A stretch of 64,000 nt of DNA from Luscinia megarhynchos (GCA_034336665.1 CM067566.1:27372330-27436329), one strand, 5' to 3'. Counted from the first letter of the stretch, positions 1-25,867 are shown. Notes: generated by a model from the letters alone, not told the origin. Numbers and translations: made by a program.

Positions 1-39
1 CAAAAGAGATGGGAAGCTTAGAATTAGGATGTTAACCTA

Positions 40-13288
<13,249 letters not shown>

Positions 13289-13434
13289 CGGCTGCGCGGC
13301 TGCGGCGGAGGGGGTGTGGCGCTCCCGCTCCGGCCGCCGGGACGGGCTCCGGGCCGGGCGCGGGCGGGGGGCGGGAGGAGGCGGGGGGAGGTTACAAAAC
13401 ACCGCTCCACGCGCGCGCCGCCAACGGCGCGGGG

Positions 13435-13442
13435 TCACGTGA
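13435..13442. promoter_or_regulatory. TCACGTGA palindromic E-box (CLEAR/M-box-like)
   Basis: A perfect TCACGTGA lies 147 bp upstream of the LONRF1 start codon in the CpG island. CACGTG with flanking T and A is the preferred site of TFEB/TFE3/MITF and also fits USF and MAX. Binding is inference. Confidence 0.6.
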
Positions 13443-13448
13443 GGGGCC

Positions 13449-13456
13449 GGGGCGGG
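13449..13456 (+). promoter_or_regulatory. GC box (Sp1/KLF-like)
   Basis: GGGGCGGG lies next to the TCACGTGA box in the island, a common proximal element of CpG-island promoters. Confidence 0.45.
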
Positions 13457-13520
13457 CCCGTCCGGGAACGCCCGCGCGCCGGGGCGGCGGTGCCGGAACC
13501 CCCCGCGGCCCGCCCGGCAC

Positions 13521-13534
13521 CGGCCAGGGGGCAG
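13521..13534 (+). promoter_or_regulatory. CTCF-like motif, plus orientation
   Basis: CGGCCAGGGGGCAG matches 12 of 14 positions of the core CCASYAGRKGGCRS that I recall for CTCF. It lies about 230 bp upstream of the LONRF1 ATG. Such matches are common in GC-rich DNA, so occupancy is uncertain. Confidence 0.35.
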
Positions 13535-14030
13535 CGCCCCGCCCGGGCTGGGCGTGGCTGGCAGGGGAAGAGGGACAGCCCTCCGGGCTCCCGGCTGACT
13601 CCTGGGAGCGGCGGCCGTGGTGAGGGTCGGGCGCTGGCAGGGCTGTGGGGGCGGCAGGGCTAGAGGGACAGAGCCGTCGGGGCGGGAGAGGGCTCTCCAG
13701 GAACGGGGAGCGGGGCTCCGTGGTGCCGCGGCCCCCCAGGCGTCACCCGGCGGGTGCCCGCTGCCCTCCCTGCCACTGCCGCTCGCACTCCGCTTGGGCT
13801 GGCGCCTTTTCCTTCTGTGTTACTGTTTTACTGGAGAACGCGATAAGATAAAAGTTGCGAGGGTAGGGAAGAGCTCTTCGTCCCCCCCGTCTCGCCGAGT
13901 GTCCCAGCGCTGGCAGGTCGGACGCGCTCGCCGCGTCCCGCCGTGCCCTCGCACCGCCCCGCGCGGCACCGGCGGGCGCCGCGGGGAAACACTCCTCCGC
14001 CCAAAGCACTCACAGTGGGGAAGTGCTCAG

Positions 14031-16458
14031 GCTTTCCAGGTGCATGCCAGCCTCTAATGAAAGCTTGAAGCCTCTTGCATAAGTACTATGTATTTATCAT
14101 TGCTACAGTGCCTTTTTTTTTAACATTAGAAGGCTGTCGTAAATCCAGACGTTTCAGATAAATATAGCAGTACCTTTAAAACCTTCCAAGCAAAGCTTGC
14201 ACATCAGGAAAATTAATAGCCTTATGAAGGGAACAAAGCTATATTTGTCTTCTGTGTATGGCAGGCTGGAGGATGATGCTAAAGGTTGTTAAGAGAGCTG
14301 TAGGCAAAGATGGCATGATTGGAAATAACCAGATGCATCTGGATTTACATCCAGGTGTTTTGTCTGGCCTCAGCTACTCTAAGCGTCAGCCTCTACAGTG
14401 TCTTCCAAGTTCCTAGAGGCAAAGAAAAGAGCAGTTACAGTAATTGAAGCATGAGGGGACCATGGGTATATTTTAAACATGGGTAGGAAAGATAGTCTCT
14501 TACAGTAATTAATTAAAAAAATTCAGTGAGTTAGGAAATGACAGTCTTAAGGATCAAAGTAAAATAAATCCCTGTAGTGTGAACTTGAGTTGTGGTGGCA
14601 TGTTGTAAATTGCTTTGAATTATTGTGAATGGTTTTAATGGAATATGGATTCTGGTGTGGACATGTCAAGCGTGAGTTGACCCCTCACAAAGTCTTGGAC
14701 TTAGCCAATTTGGACAAAAGTAAAACTCTGAAAGAAATACTGTTAAAGAGAATAGTAGTTTATTTTGCATTTCAGATTAGATAACTCATGGAAATACAGA
14801 AGAAAAATAAAACAGGACAAAACCCAAGGGCTTGTGCGATTTGAATTAGGGTAGTAAGGCAGTCCTTGGAACAATTTAAACAGTTTAAAAAAATAGAAAT
14901 GAAAATCTGTTTCCACCATTGCCATTTCCAATAATTCCTATAAAAGTTCATACATTTAGTGTTTCTACTAAAAGTTCATACGTTAGTGATTCAAGCAATC
15001 ATGAGTGCAATCAATGCAATCAGCTATTTTACATAATCTCCAGTGTAAAGGAACAAGATACTCGTGGCTTTGCCAGCATTAGTGTCTTGGAGCAGAAGAG
15101 TGGAGGTTTTTCCCATCATCTTTCTCTTCAAAACTGGAACAGTGAAACCAGGGGTTTTGGAGTAGGATGGATGAATAGATGGGTAGGGAGCCTGACATTT
15201 TGTATTGCTCCCACTGTAGAAATGTCTGGTATCTGGGAGATTATTTACAAGAAAGCTAGACTATATATTCACCTCATCCTTATTCTCTAGACGTTATTAT
15301 TTATCCCTGTTGGAAATGATGCTGGACCTAGTTAGACCATGATATTACCCAGTGTTGACATTTTTATATCTTTGAACTACAGCTGGTTGGTTGAGTTTTA
15401 GGTTTGGTGTATTATTCCACCTTTGGCATATTTAACTAAACAAGGAAAAACCCCTCAAATTTCAAGTTTTTTCACTGTGTTGCCATCAGGATGTGATAGT
15501 TATGTAAGACAGGAAAAAAAGACATTTTCAAGATTAGATAATACACAGCTCCACCACTAAGCCATTAAAATAGCACACTCAAAAATACCTTTTTTTCCCT
15601 TCTACTCATAGGGTCAGATAATGATATTTTAAAACAACAAAGCCTTGCCATTGCACAGTTCATGTGGGCCATTCTAAGAAAGACTTCAGGGACTGTCCTT
15701 TCCCTTCCTGCTGTAGAGCAGTATTGTACTGCTGATTATGGAAGTTAGTTGTTCTCATTCAGAAAGGTACCTGCACCTACTGTGCCTTCAGTAGAGTGAA
15801 GTAGAAGTAATTCCTTTCTTACACATTTTAAGGTATTGATTAATTTTTTTCCAAGCAATTCCTTATATGAGCAGTATGTGCAACCCAATTAGACGTGGGA
15901 TAACAATAAAACTGGTTTAAGTTGCATTTGACCCCAAATTAAGCACAATGATTCTGATTCAGGGTCTTCAGAAATCAACAGCAATATAAATAAAGTAAAG
16001 CAAGACCAAACCCAGGCTAAGGGAACAGGCAGTGGACCTAAAAATTAATACCTACATACTGGAAATCTGGAGTCAAGCCCCATTTTTACAGATCTGTGGT
16101 ATATACCCCAAGAAAAAGTAGTTATCCCAAAGGATGTAGTTGTATTCTAAGAGGAACAATGACTTTCTGGCTGTTTCTCCTCTTTTTCTTTGAAGGTAGA
16201 TGCTTGTTACTCAGCTATTGTAACTTTTTGCGAGGATATGTGTAGCAAAGGCAAAATAAAATGAATTGGAGAAAGATCAGATTTGGCAAATAAGAGTCAT
16301 ACTTAAAAAAAGAAAAGCATAATATTCCTGAAAACTATTTGTTCTACCAAGAAATACTTAAATATCATTTCTTCTAGGGGAAATAAAAACCCAACCAAAA
16401 AGAAATATCAAGCCATGTTTAAAATTCTTGAATGGCTTTCGAAGACGTTAACTGATAA
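14031..16458. other. AT-rich intergenic sequence
   Basis: I see no exon, RNA gene or recognisable repeat here. Open frames are short and without recognisable domains. Confidence 0.6.
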
Positions 16459-16766
16459 TATTTGAGTTCCTTCAGCCCTGATTAAGAAAAAATGCTCAGA
16501 ACCAACTATGATTTGTTTTGTTTCAGTTTTTCATTGTTGTTTAGTAGACTTTTCGGGCTTTAGTGAGAGTGTTCTGGCAGAGAGATTTTTAAATGGAAGA
16601 ATCCTCAGCATCACTGCAGTAAAACAGACATCCTTGTTTGTGCAATACAGTGGTGGGCAGAAGTTGGTTTTCAATAATTTTTTTTAGGTAGGAGTGGTCA
16701 AAAAGCTTCATTTGCAGCTTGATCTCAGAAGTTAGCTATGGTGAGCTGAACAGAGCTAGACTGTCA
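16459..16766 (+). repeat. Diverged direct duplication, copy A
   Basis: About 310 bp matches 21319-21618 in the same orientation. Shared strings include GAGAGATTTTTAAATGGAA and CTCAGCATCACT, with GGCAGAAGTTGG further on. It ends where a CR1 fragment begins. It may be a local segmental duplication or two copies of an undescribed dispersed repeat. Confidence 0.85.
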
Positions 16767-16770
16767 GCAA

Positions 16771-16975
16771 TAGTGTGGCCATCAGGACCAGGGCAGTGAC
16801 TGTCCTCCTGTACTCGACACTGCTGTGGCCACACCTCAAGTCCTGTGCCCAGTTTTGGGCCCCTCACTCCAAGGACATTGAGGTGCTGGAGCAAATCCAG
16901 AGAAGAACAACAGAGCTGGTGAAGGATCAGGAGCAGAAGTCCTATGAGGAGTAGCTGAGGGTACTAGAGTTCATC
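16771..16975 (+). repeat. CR1 LINE internal fragment
   Basis: The CR1 pol/3' segment includes TAGTGTGGCCATCAGGACCA, CCCAGTTTTGGGCCCCTCAC and GAGGTGCTGGAGCAAATCCA. It is truncated at both ends and abuts duplication copy A. Confidence 0.85.
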
Positions 16976-17221
16976 CCAGAGACTAGTCTTTCCAAAAAGA
17001 GAAGAATTTTAAATGAACAAACTTTATTTTAGATTTTTTCTTTTGGCAAAGGCAAGAATTCTAGCATTTTTATGAAATGTGTTAAATGCAGTGACTTTTG
17101 CAGCACAAAACCAGTTTTTAGCTGTCTAAATAAACTGCTAATTAACAAACAGTCAAGTGCTTGTTGGGATTTCCCTTCAGCATGAAATCTGAATTCTGCT
17201 TCATAGCATAATAACATGGTA

Positions 17222-17780
17222 ATTGCCAGTGGGTGAGGGGAAGGCTGTCTATCTGGTCTGCCTAGACTTTAGTAAAGCCTTTGATGTTGTTTGCCACAGC
17301 CTTCTCCTGGAGAAACGTGGCTTGGACAGGTGCACTGTTCTGGCTGAAAAGTTGTCAGCATAGCCAGGCCCAGAGAGTGGTGGTGAATGGAGTGACATCC
17401 CCTTGGCAGCCAGGCCCTAGGGGGGTTCCATAGGGCTCAGTACTGGGACAAGTTTGGTTTCACATTTTCATCGATGCTCTGTGGGTATGGGTCAGTCCCT
17501 TCTCCAAGAAACAATAAGATGAGAAAATGCCCTCAAGCTGCCCAAGGGAAGGTATAAAATTGCTACAGGGAAAACCTTCCTCAATGAAGGGGTGGTCAAG
17601 CACTGGAACAGGCTGCCCCAAGCAGTGGAGGACTCCATCTGTGGAGGGATCTAAATGACATTTAGATGTGCCAGTTAGGGATGTGGTTTAATGGTAGCCT
17701 TGGCAGTGCTGGGTTAGCAGTTGGACTTGATCTCAAAAGTCTTTTCCAACCTTAATGATTCTCTGGTTCTCTGTCCTCAT
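17222..17780 (+). repeat. CR1 LINE fragment with RT motif and 3' end (internally deleted)
   Basis: The left part encodes a CLDFSKAFDVV-like reverse transcriptase motif. The right part is the CR1 3' tail with GCACTGGAACAGGCTGCCCC, AGCAGTTGGACTTGATCT and CTTTTCCAACCTTAATGATT. The sequence between is missing, so this is an internally deleted copy or two adjacent ones. It is dead. Confidence 0.88.
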
Positions 17781-18195
17781 TTTTGGTTCAGTTACAGTTT
17801 TGGAGGTGTCTGCCCACTTTGTCAAGAGAGCCCTGAGGAGTTTGCTCCTGCTGGGTGATTTTGGACTTGGGTAATGATTCCTAGAACGCAGGAGATGCTA
17901 GTCTCCACTCCTTCCCAGTTACCAGAATGCTAGTTTGCCTCTGGTGCTGGGAAATCTCATCTCCAAAAACCTGTTTTCAGTCTTAATATACCAATGTTAT
18001 GGACTGATGGGTTTTCTTTTCCCCCAACCTGAGACTACTTGTTTTCAGTACATCCAATGACACTTTAGAGATTTGTCTGAATGAGGTTTCTCTCACTTTG
18101 ATGATGATGGTAGCAACACTTGTCTTAAAAATACAAATGAAGGTTGACCTCTGGGGTTAAAGGTAGAATGTATGAAAGGAATGCAAGTTTAGAAC

Positions 18196-18221
18196 AGATT
18201 TTATCTAGAGAGATAAAATCT
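18196..18221. repeat. Perfect inverted repeat, 11-bp arms, 4-nt spacer
   Basis: AGATTTTATCT, spacer AGAG and AGATAAAATCT form an exact hairpin in AT-rich DNA. Confidence 0.85.
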
Positions 18222-18549
18222 CAGCTAGGGGAGGTTGAGCTGAGTAAGTTTCTAAATGTGACAGAACTGACAGCCATGACCATCAGATGTTAAAAAAATC
18301 TGGGACACTGGCTGTAGATCAGCAAGCATAGTATCACTTATAATACGGAAGAAGAAGGTGATCACCAAGAATAGACAATTAAGCAACCTCAGTAGTACAT
18401 TAGGGATGTAGAAACACATTTTCAAGTGAAAAACTAATGAAAGACACGAAGCTAACATGAATACTGTAACCCATAACCCATTAATTTACCTAACATGGAC
18501 TAAAGTCAACCTAAGACTGCTTTTGTTCTTGTAATGGAAATTACATTCT

Positions 18550-19560
18550 ACAGGGAGGCAGTGCTCGGGCTCTCATCTCTTTGGACTTGAGTAAAGCAGG
18601 TGATACAATGAAACACATGGAGAATTTTGACTGAAACAGAATAAGATGGAATTGCTGAAAAGATGTCAGGTCTGAAAGATCCTGTTAAAAGCCTATGGAA
18701 ATGGGTCAGGAGGTAGGAAGAGCTTCCTGTCTGGTAACACGCTTCAAATGCATTTTTTGAGGATCAGCTTTGCTACTAATTTTACTTGATATTTTCATCA
18801 GTGACCCTGGCACAAAAAGGCAGGAAACCGATCTTTTGGTTTAGCAGCAATTGAGAAAGTGATGTCAATAAACTGAGGAGAAAAATGTCAGACAGAAAGA
18901 AACTGACCTGTGTGACTACTGGGATAGTAGAAGTGGGAGAATTGTAGTCATGCAAGTGTCAAACCATGTACATCTATTGAGAAAAAATATTGCTAGATCC
19001 TGAGAGTTAATTAATGGGAAACGATAGAAGATGAGAAAGAACAGGAAGCTAAAAAAAAACCTCATATAAACCTAGACTTTTTTTTTTTTTTTTAATGTTG
19101 AGATAAGGAATTACTCATTGTGCTGTACGTGACTATGGTGAACAGAGTCACACAACAGACAGTTCTGGTCAGGTTATTTGTGAAAAAAGAGGAAACATAA
19201 CTAACTGAAGAAAAGGATCATATGGAACAGATTTACCATACAACAGGAATTGGAGAAATGCTCACTCCTCTCCTGTTTTGGCAAAATGAGGATGGAGAGG
19301 GGACATGATTGCCCTATGTAAGTGATTTATGAGAACAGATAGCAAGTGACACATAAGAAAAAAGATGAAGTAAATGACTAAAATTTACATTAGAGATCAG
19401 GAGGATACTTCTGAGAATCTGAAGTGGGATTATGGGATGGTTTCTGAGAAACAGTGGGAGGATTTACATGCTGTCAAACAGTGCTTGTTAATGCTGGGAC
19501 AGGGATTGCCTGACACACTTAACTGTTGCAGCAAGGGTCTGGTTTCAATCTGAAGAACAG
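18550..19560 (+). repeat. Probable ancient CR1-like LINE remnant
   Basis: A heavily mutated stretch has weak reverse-transcriptase-like text (LSSLWT-VKQ near 18575, DIFISDP near 18790) and a later GAGGGGACATGATTGCCCTA string typical of CR1 tails. The boundaries are approximate. Confidence 0.5.
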
Positions 19561-21318
19561 AAAACAGTTAATCAGTAGGAAACAAGTTAGTAAATAGAAA
19601 AATTGATAAACTGCTACCTAAACTTTTCAATTATTGAGTTCACCTCCTAGTCTCAGTCATTGTTACAGTGAATGTTTCAGCCTGTCTCATCTCAGCAGGG
19701 CAATGAAGGAATGGTTGCAAAGTCAGGAGGACCACAATTCAAATGTCCCACAGGTCCTTGGAAAAAGTACAGACTCAGGGAAGAAGACTTTGGAGAAGTG
19801 TGAGGGAAGGAGAGGGAACCTTTTGCTTTGAAAAACAGGAATGAGGCATCTACCTAACCCTGTGCCGGTTGGGATACCCAACACACTGGCAGGGCTGACA
19901 GAGAAGGTAGCTGCTGTCAGTGCAGAAAAATACCCATGCCCAGCTCGTGTAGCCATGGAGAGGCCTGTTAGCCACTACTTCCATGGCTGCCAAAATTGGG
20001 TGGGGAGAAAAAGCAGCAAAATCCAAGTTTAGCCACCTTGAGCTTCCTCTAGTAGAACTCCAGAGAGGAAGTGCTCATGGCTGCTGCCCTGCCTCTGCAA
20101 ACCATGCATGGCACTGGGGAATTCCCAAAGGTTGTGTCTATTTAAACCATTTCCTTTTGCTTTTCACTCCTGAATGGCTGTTCTGCCACTCTCACTGCTT
20201 TAGCTGCATTGGGCATGCTCCACTTCAGGTGGATCCAGTGAAGGCCAGAACAGGCCATGCTTACACCTTTGGTGATGGATCTAGATGGGAAAAGACCAGT
20301 TGAGCTGAAGCTGGATCCTCTCATGGGAAATAAGCTTATTACTACTGCTAAAAGTTTTGGTCAATACCATTTTATTGTTTTTTAAAAATCCACACACAAG
20401 AAACTGGCAAAACCCCAGTATAAACAGCCCTGTGAAAATGGCCATGACAAATATTTCTCTGAGACATTTGGCATCTCTCTAATAATATTTTTTGTAATTG
20501 TTTCAGAAGGAAAGTGTGCAACATAACGACCTGCAAATGATTCATGCATAGTCATGCCTTCCATGTCTTAACTACTGGGCAATGGCTTCAGATTGCTTCA
20601 CATTATAAATTTTTACTTATTTACTATGCCAGTTGGTGACCAAGGTAGCATATGTGAAAGGAATTTGCAGTTTCTATTACTGTTAGTTGAAATTTTCCAG
20701 TGAAACATTTTCTCAAATTAAAAGGGGGAAAAAAAAAGTTGCTCTTATCCATCAATCAGGAAGGCAATGTTTTGTAGAAGAGTATTTGTTGAGATAATCT
20801 GACATAACATGGGTGAGTTTTCATGGGAAGAATTTTCCAAATATCCAGGAAGATAGTTGTGATTTCTGTATATTTCCGGAATAGCTCTACCATGGGACTA
20901 GTCCCCACATGCCTCTATTCTGGTAAAATCCCAGTTGTGGAACAAAAAACTGACTTTGGGAAATCCATTTCTTGTCAAAGGTCAGTTCCTGGCTCTATAG
21001 CAATAGCCTCCTGCCATGTGTCTGTAGCTGCAGTTAAAAAACTTCCAAATTCATATTGAATCAGCAACCAGGACCTTGCAGTTCTGGCTTCCAGCCCTAC
21101 TCACATAAAAACACGATATGCAAAATTAATAATGATATATATGTATTAGAGAAAATCAAGCTTTTCTTGAGAATCCACAGCAGTTTCTGACTTATAAAAG
21201 CAGATCTGTTTAGAAAAACATTTTTACTTTTTCAGCCATGAATAAAAACATTTTGCCTCAGCTTTATGGTATTTATTTTGTCCTAAAGTAGTTAAAAGCC
21301 ATTAAAATTGATGCTTGT
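19561..21318. other. Intergenic sequence between CR1 remnant and duplication copy B
   Basis: No gene or repeat was recognised. The stretch 19.8-20.3 kb is slightly GC-richer with overlapping short open frames on both strands, but it shows no domain or splice-framed exon. Confidence 0.5.
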
Positions 21319-21618
21319 TATTTGAGTCACTTCAGCTCTGGCTAAGAAATAATGCTCAAAACCAACTTGGTTTTGTTTTGTTTCAGTTTGTTCTGTGTTG
21401 CTTAGTAGACTTTTGGGGCTTTAGTGAGATAGTTCCAGCAGAGAGATTTTTAAATGGAAAAATGCTCAGCATCACTAAAGTTAAACAAACACTAACCCTT
21501 GTTCCTGCAACACAGTGTTAGGCAGAAGTTGGCTTTGAGTAATTTTTATTTATGAGTGGCCACAGAGCTGCATTTGCAGTTCAAAAGTTAATTTGAGCTG
21601 AACAAAGCTAAACTGCTA
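21319..21618 (+). repeat. Diverged direct duplication, copy B
   Basis: This is the partner of 16459-16766, 4.86 kb away in the same orientation, with substitutions and small indels. On its right the similarity simply fades; no target-site duplication was seen. Confidence 0.85.
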
Positions 21619-24600
21619 CCACTGTCTCTAGCATTTCTGTACAGCACTGGAGTGTGAATTTTCCAAGGGACTTTAATTCCCTTTGAGAAAACTTGAGCTA
21701 TCAGTTCTCAGTACTTTTGAAAGAAACCAGCCCCACAGTATGTTATTTACTTACGTAGTAATTATATATGCACTAGTATGAGAAAAAAATGACCATGCAC
21801 AGGATAAATAGTTAACTACATGTTAGAAAGATAAAGATCTCATTAAAAATAAAAAAGGAGGCAAAACATAATAGGATCTAAAATACTTAGGTAAAGACAG
21901 AGAGGGAGTTTATTGGCTTGATCCAATAAGGGACTTAAGGCAAGGTTTATGGAGAGTTCAGGTGCCTAAGTCAAAAAATGCGATCACGGCTCACGCAGCT
22001 GCTGCCTAACCCAGGAATGCCTAAAATGACAAGTCTCTTGCTTGATTGTAATCTCTAGTGTGTCTCGGATTTTACTTTTGTGCACAGTGTGCAGCAGCTA
22101 GAGCAGTTTAGGTACTTACTTCACATTCAGCCGTTTACAGTCTTCAGCTGAAAAGTTCAAGGACACTATTTTGTCAGTGTACTCAGGCCACACCAGGCAC
22201 AGATTCACATTCTGAAATTCTTAGTTTGTTGTAGTTGCTTGCTTTTAACATGAAAGATGGAGAGGTGGAATAGCCTTTTATTTAATAATCTTTCTGTTAG
22301 ATTATTGATACAAGGGTAATTCTTGCACATCATTTCTGTTCCTACAGACAACAGAATTATTTGCTTCATTGTGGCATGATTTCTTACAGGAACAGGACAG
22401 AATCATGCTTGTTTTCAATAGCCCTCTTGCTGGGTAGGATCACTTTCCTGCCCTATGTTGATTTGCATCTTTTTTGTTTATTGAGGAGACACAGGAACAA
22501 TGGGTTTGCTGTATAGGAAGCGCTTGTTTTCTCATTTCCTTCTGTTGTCCTGGCTGTGATTTAACAGAATACTGTAAGCCCTGCTCCTCTTTCTTTTTTT
22601 TTTTTTTAACAGAATGGTAATTGGATCTTACAGTTAGGAGGACTTTAAGCGGTGAATTTTAAGCACTCTGTGTTATCCATGTTGTGGCCTGACTTCAGTT
22701 TCTAAGGAATTGCAGTAATGCTGCTGCATTTCTGGGGTTTGGTAAGTCTAGCAATTATACTTTGAAACTGTGGAAACACTAAGGAGTTAAGTCACTCATT
22801 TCCCTGTTTCCATGTTCATTGTACTTTTTCTTTTCCCTATATGTGATAATTTGTGGCTGTAGAGTCTAAAGTATAGCTGAATGTTGCTACATTTGCAAGG
22901 CAACAAACTTAAAACATGTGGTTAAGAAGGTTTTATTAAAAATTATTCTAATTTTAAAAAGTAACTTAGCTCCAGATATGGCATGAATATATTTGTTTTT
23001 CCTTCAGGAAGAGAAACTTTGGACTGATCAGATTGTTTCCTTCAGCCATTGTTACTTGGTAGGAGAGATACATATAATTTAAAGATTTATAAAATAGTTA
23101 AATATTCACTGGAAAATGTGCTCCTATTAATATAAATGTAATTATTCAAAGAGCAATGCATTTACAGTGGGAAGTACTAAAGTTAAAGAGATAAAGTGCA
23201 GGAGCTCTTAGTGCAGAACTGTAACTGAATAATGAACAAAAACTGAAATAATAGCAAAAGAAGTACTAGAAAGACTTCCATTAAAGAAGGCTTTTTTTAA
23301 AATAAAAATTGCTCACTAAGGAGGTGTGCAAAAAGAAAATAATTTTTAATGTTTATCAGTATGTTTTCCTTCAGCTGAAAGTTGTTAGCTAACAGTTATG
23401 TTGAATATCTTACAATTTTTTTCTGAGTTTTTATGTATTCACTTTACAGAAGAATTACAGGGTAATTGTTTTAAAAATAATGCATAGCAAAAGAAAAGAT
23501 AATGATTTTGGACATGTGTTCTATATTCTAACTTGGTATTTAAAGAACAATTTATGTTGGTATCTGTTTATATATTCTCTAATATTTTCTAATATGATTC
23601 CCTGATTATACATATATATATCTATTCTCTAATATATTCCTTACTATCAACCTGGATGTTATACATCGCTTTATGATCATCCTCTGAGATAAATAGTATT
23701 GAGGTACATTTGGTGTTGAATATAGTCTGCTAAATAGGAGCAGTCTCTTTGGTTTTTTAATAATGATTGCTATTCATTCTTATACAAGTAAAGGGGAAAA
23801 TTACAGTTATTGCATCATAATTGCATTAGAAGTATGCCTGCATTGTAAAGTCAAATCTTACACCAAAGTAGAAGGAAGGAAAAAAGCTTACTATGGTAAT
23901 ATCTAGCCTCTTGGGAAAAACCTTTAATTTCTGGGTGGTCAATGATAAATGCAGAATTAAATTCAGAATTTAAGTCAATTAAAATGCCTTTTAAGAAATC
24001 CATGTAGAAATCTAAATAGTTGGCAGCCTACTTCCCGTGGTAACTGGAGGGAAAAACCCCTTTTTTGTTATTACTGGATTGGACTGCTGTTAGAATTAGA
24101 TAAATTGTTGAGTCTAAATAAATCTAGATAATGATAAAATCGTTAGCAATCTTTTAAAATTCTGAAGGAATGGTTAAAATTACAAAATTTGTGTTTACTT
24201 ATTCTTCTTAGGTTAGCTCTTTGGGATCAGAGGAGCAGCTGCTCCTTGTGTTGTAGATATTTCCCATTCACAGAATTCCATAGAGTTTTTGTTTATATAT
24301 CCAGTTATTCCTTGTCTAATGAGTGTCCTTTCTTCAGCGGTTTTAGAGCACTGGGCAAATACTTTGTATCAAAGAGAACAGGAAATATATGATTTTTCTT
24401 CAAAACTCTATGATTAGTACTCTTTACTGAATAAAGTGTTATGTGAAGAACATGAGCTGAACAAAAGCAGTTGCTGTGATCACAGCGACAGAAGACATCT
24501 AATTAAACCACCTTATTGGCAGTAGTTTACCTTTTAGCAGCATAATGAGTGTTACTGTTTATTCTGACTATTCAATATTCTTTTTCTACTTTGTACTGTA

Positions 24601-25051
24601 CCTGCTACTGTAACCTGTGTCCTGTTTGCTTTTTGAACATTAGTAGCACCATCCAGCAGCACATTGTGTACTGTAGACTGAGATATGACAGCCACATCTT
24701 TTCAACCTCTCCTACGAACGTGCTACAGGGAATGTACACCTTTATTTTACTTCTGCCAGAGACACCAGATGACAGGGCTCAATTGGGAGACCATTAGTCT
24801 CCATTAGACCAATGTTTTTCAATGGAGCATGGGATCATACAGGGAGAAGTGAGCACTCAAATTCTTCCATTTAGCATGATTGTGTGAAGAACATTGTGTT
24901 TCAGTCTTTCTCCCACCTATATTTCTCCTTCACTGTGTTTACAGAAGAGAAAAAGTATATGAGTATCTGTCTTTGGCTGTTGTCTACAAATACTCTATGT
25001 ACAGACAAAGTAAGACATCTAATTTTTTTCCCATTCCTGAAAATGCAATGC

Positions 25052-25054
<3 letters not shown>
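21619..25054. other. AT-rich intergenic sequence
   Basis: It contains a T tract near 22590-22608 and an AT-rich repetitive patch (TCTCTAATAT units) at about 23565-23640. No exon or interspersed repeat was identified. Confidence 0.55.

Positions 25055-25090
<36 letters not shown>
25055..25090 (-). repeat. Poly-T tract of 36 bases
   Basis: An uninterrupted run of 36 T, equal to poly-A on the minus strand. It could be the tail of a retroposed RNA whose body would lie to its right, or a simple repeat. No AATAAA signal or recognisable transcript body is adjacent. Confidence 0.9.
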
Positions 25091-25093
<3 letters not shown>

Positions 25094-25867
25094 TCAAACA
25101 TATATTGAGCATAATTTGTCCATGGAGTTGCAACAAGTTTCAGTCATACTGAGTCTAGGCTGACTGCCCTTACTCATAGGAGTCTCTGTGGTAAGCAGCC
25201 CATCCCAAAAGGATTCTATGTGATGTGTTCTGTCCTTGTCATGCTATATATAACCATTACATTTTAGGGATCTTTTTTATTGATTTGCATCCCTCCATTT
25301 CCCTTTTCCAGGAAGGATTTCACAAGGGCTGAAAGACTGTGATAAGCTCATACATGTGAGAGTATTTTTAAAATCACATAATGTATTTTATTTATCTTCA
25401 TATTTCTACCTCTAGTAAAAAAAAAAATCAAATTTTTTTAAGGTGAACAGCTTATCCTGCTGTTTTTCATGGGTTTGCTGACATGCTGGATCTGTTTTAC
25501 ATTTGTGTTTGGCTGTGCAGGCATTGGTAGATCACCTGAGAGCCCTGCCTTACTCTAAGTTCCTGCTTGCCCTTCACTGGAGAGCTGCCAACCTGACATG
25601 CTGTTGCGATCATTTTTCTTTGTGACATACTATAGAGCCTTCTTGTTACAAAGTACTTGGTTTGCTTCCTGGGGCTCTCAGCTGTGGAGTTCTGATGTAT
25701 GGCTCGCTCTGTGAAGTTTCGTGGTTCCTGTAATATTTCATCTTCCCGCTGGTGCTGATTTAACACCTCAATTCCCAGCCATAAATTTATTTAGCCAAAA
25801 GTTAACTGTGTAAACTAGATGTAGATATTTATTATTAATTGTTTTTCTTTATTGTTTTTAAACATTG
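25091..25867. other. Intergenic sequence
   Basis: Nothing recognised. Short open frames on both strands have no known domain. Confidence 0.5.
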
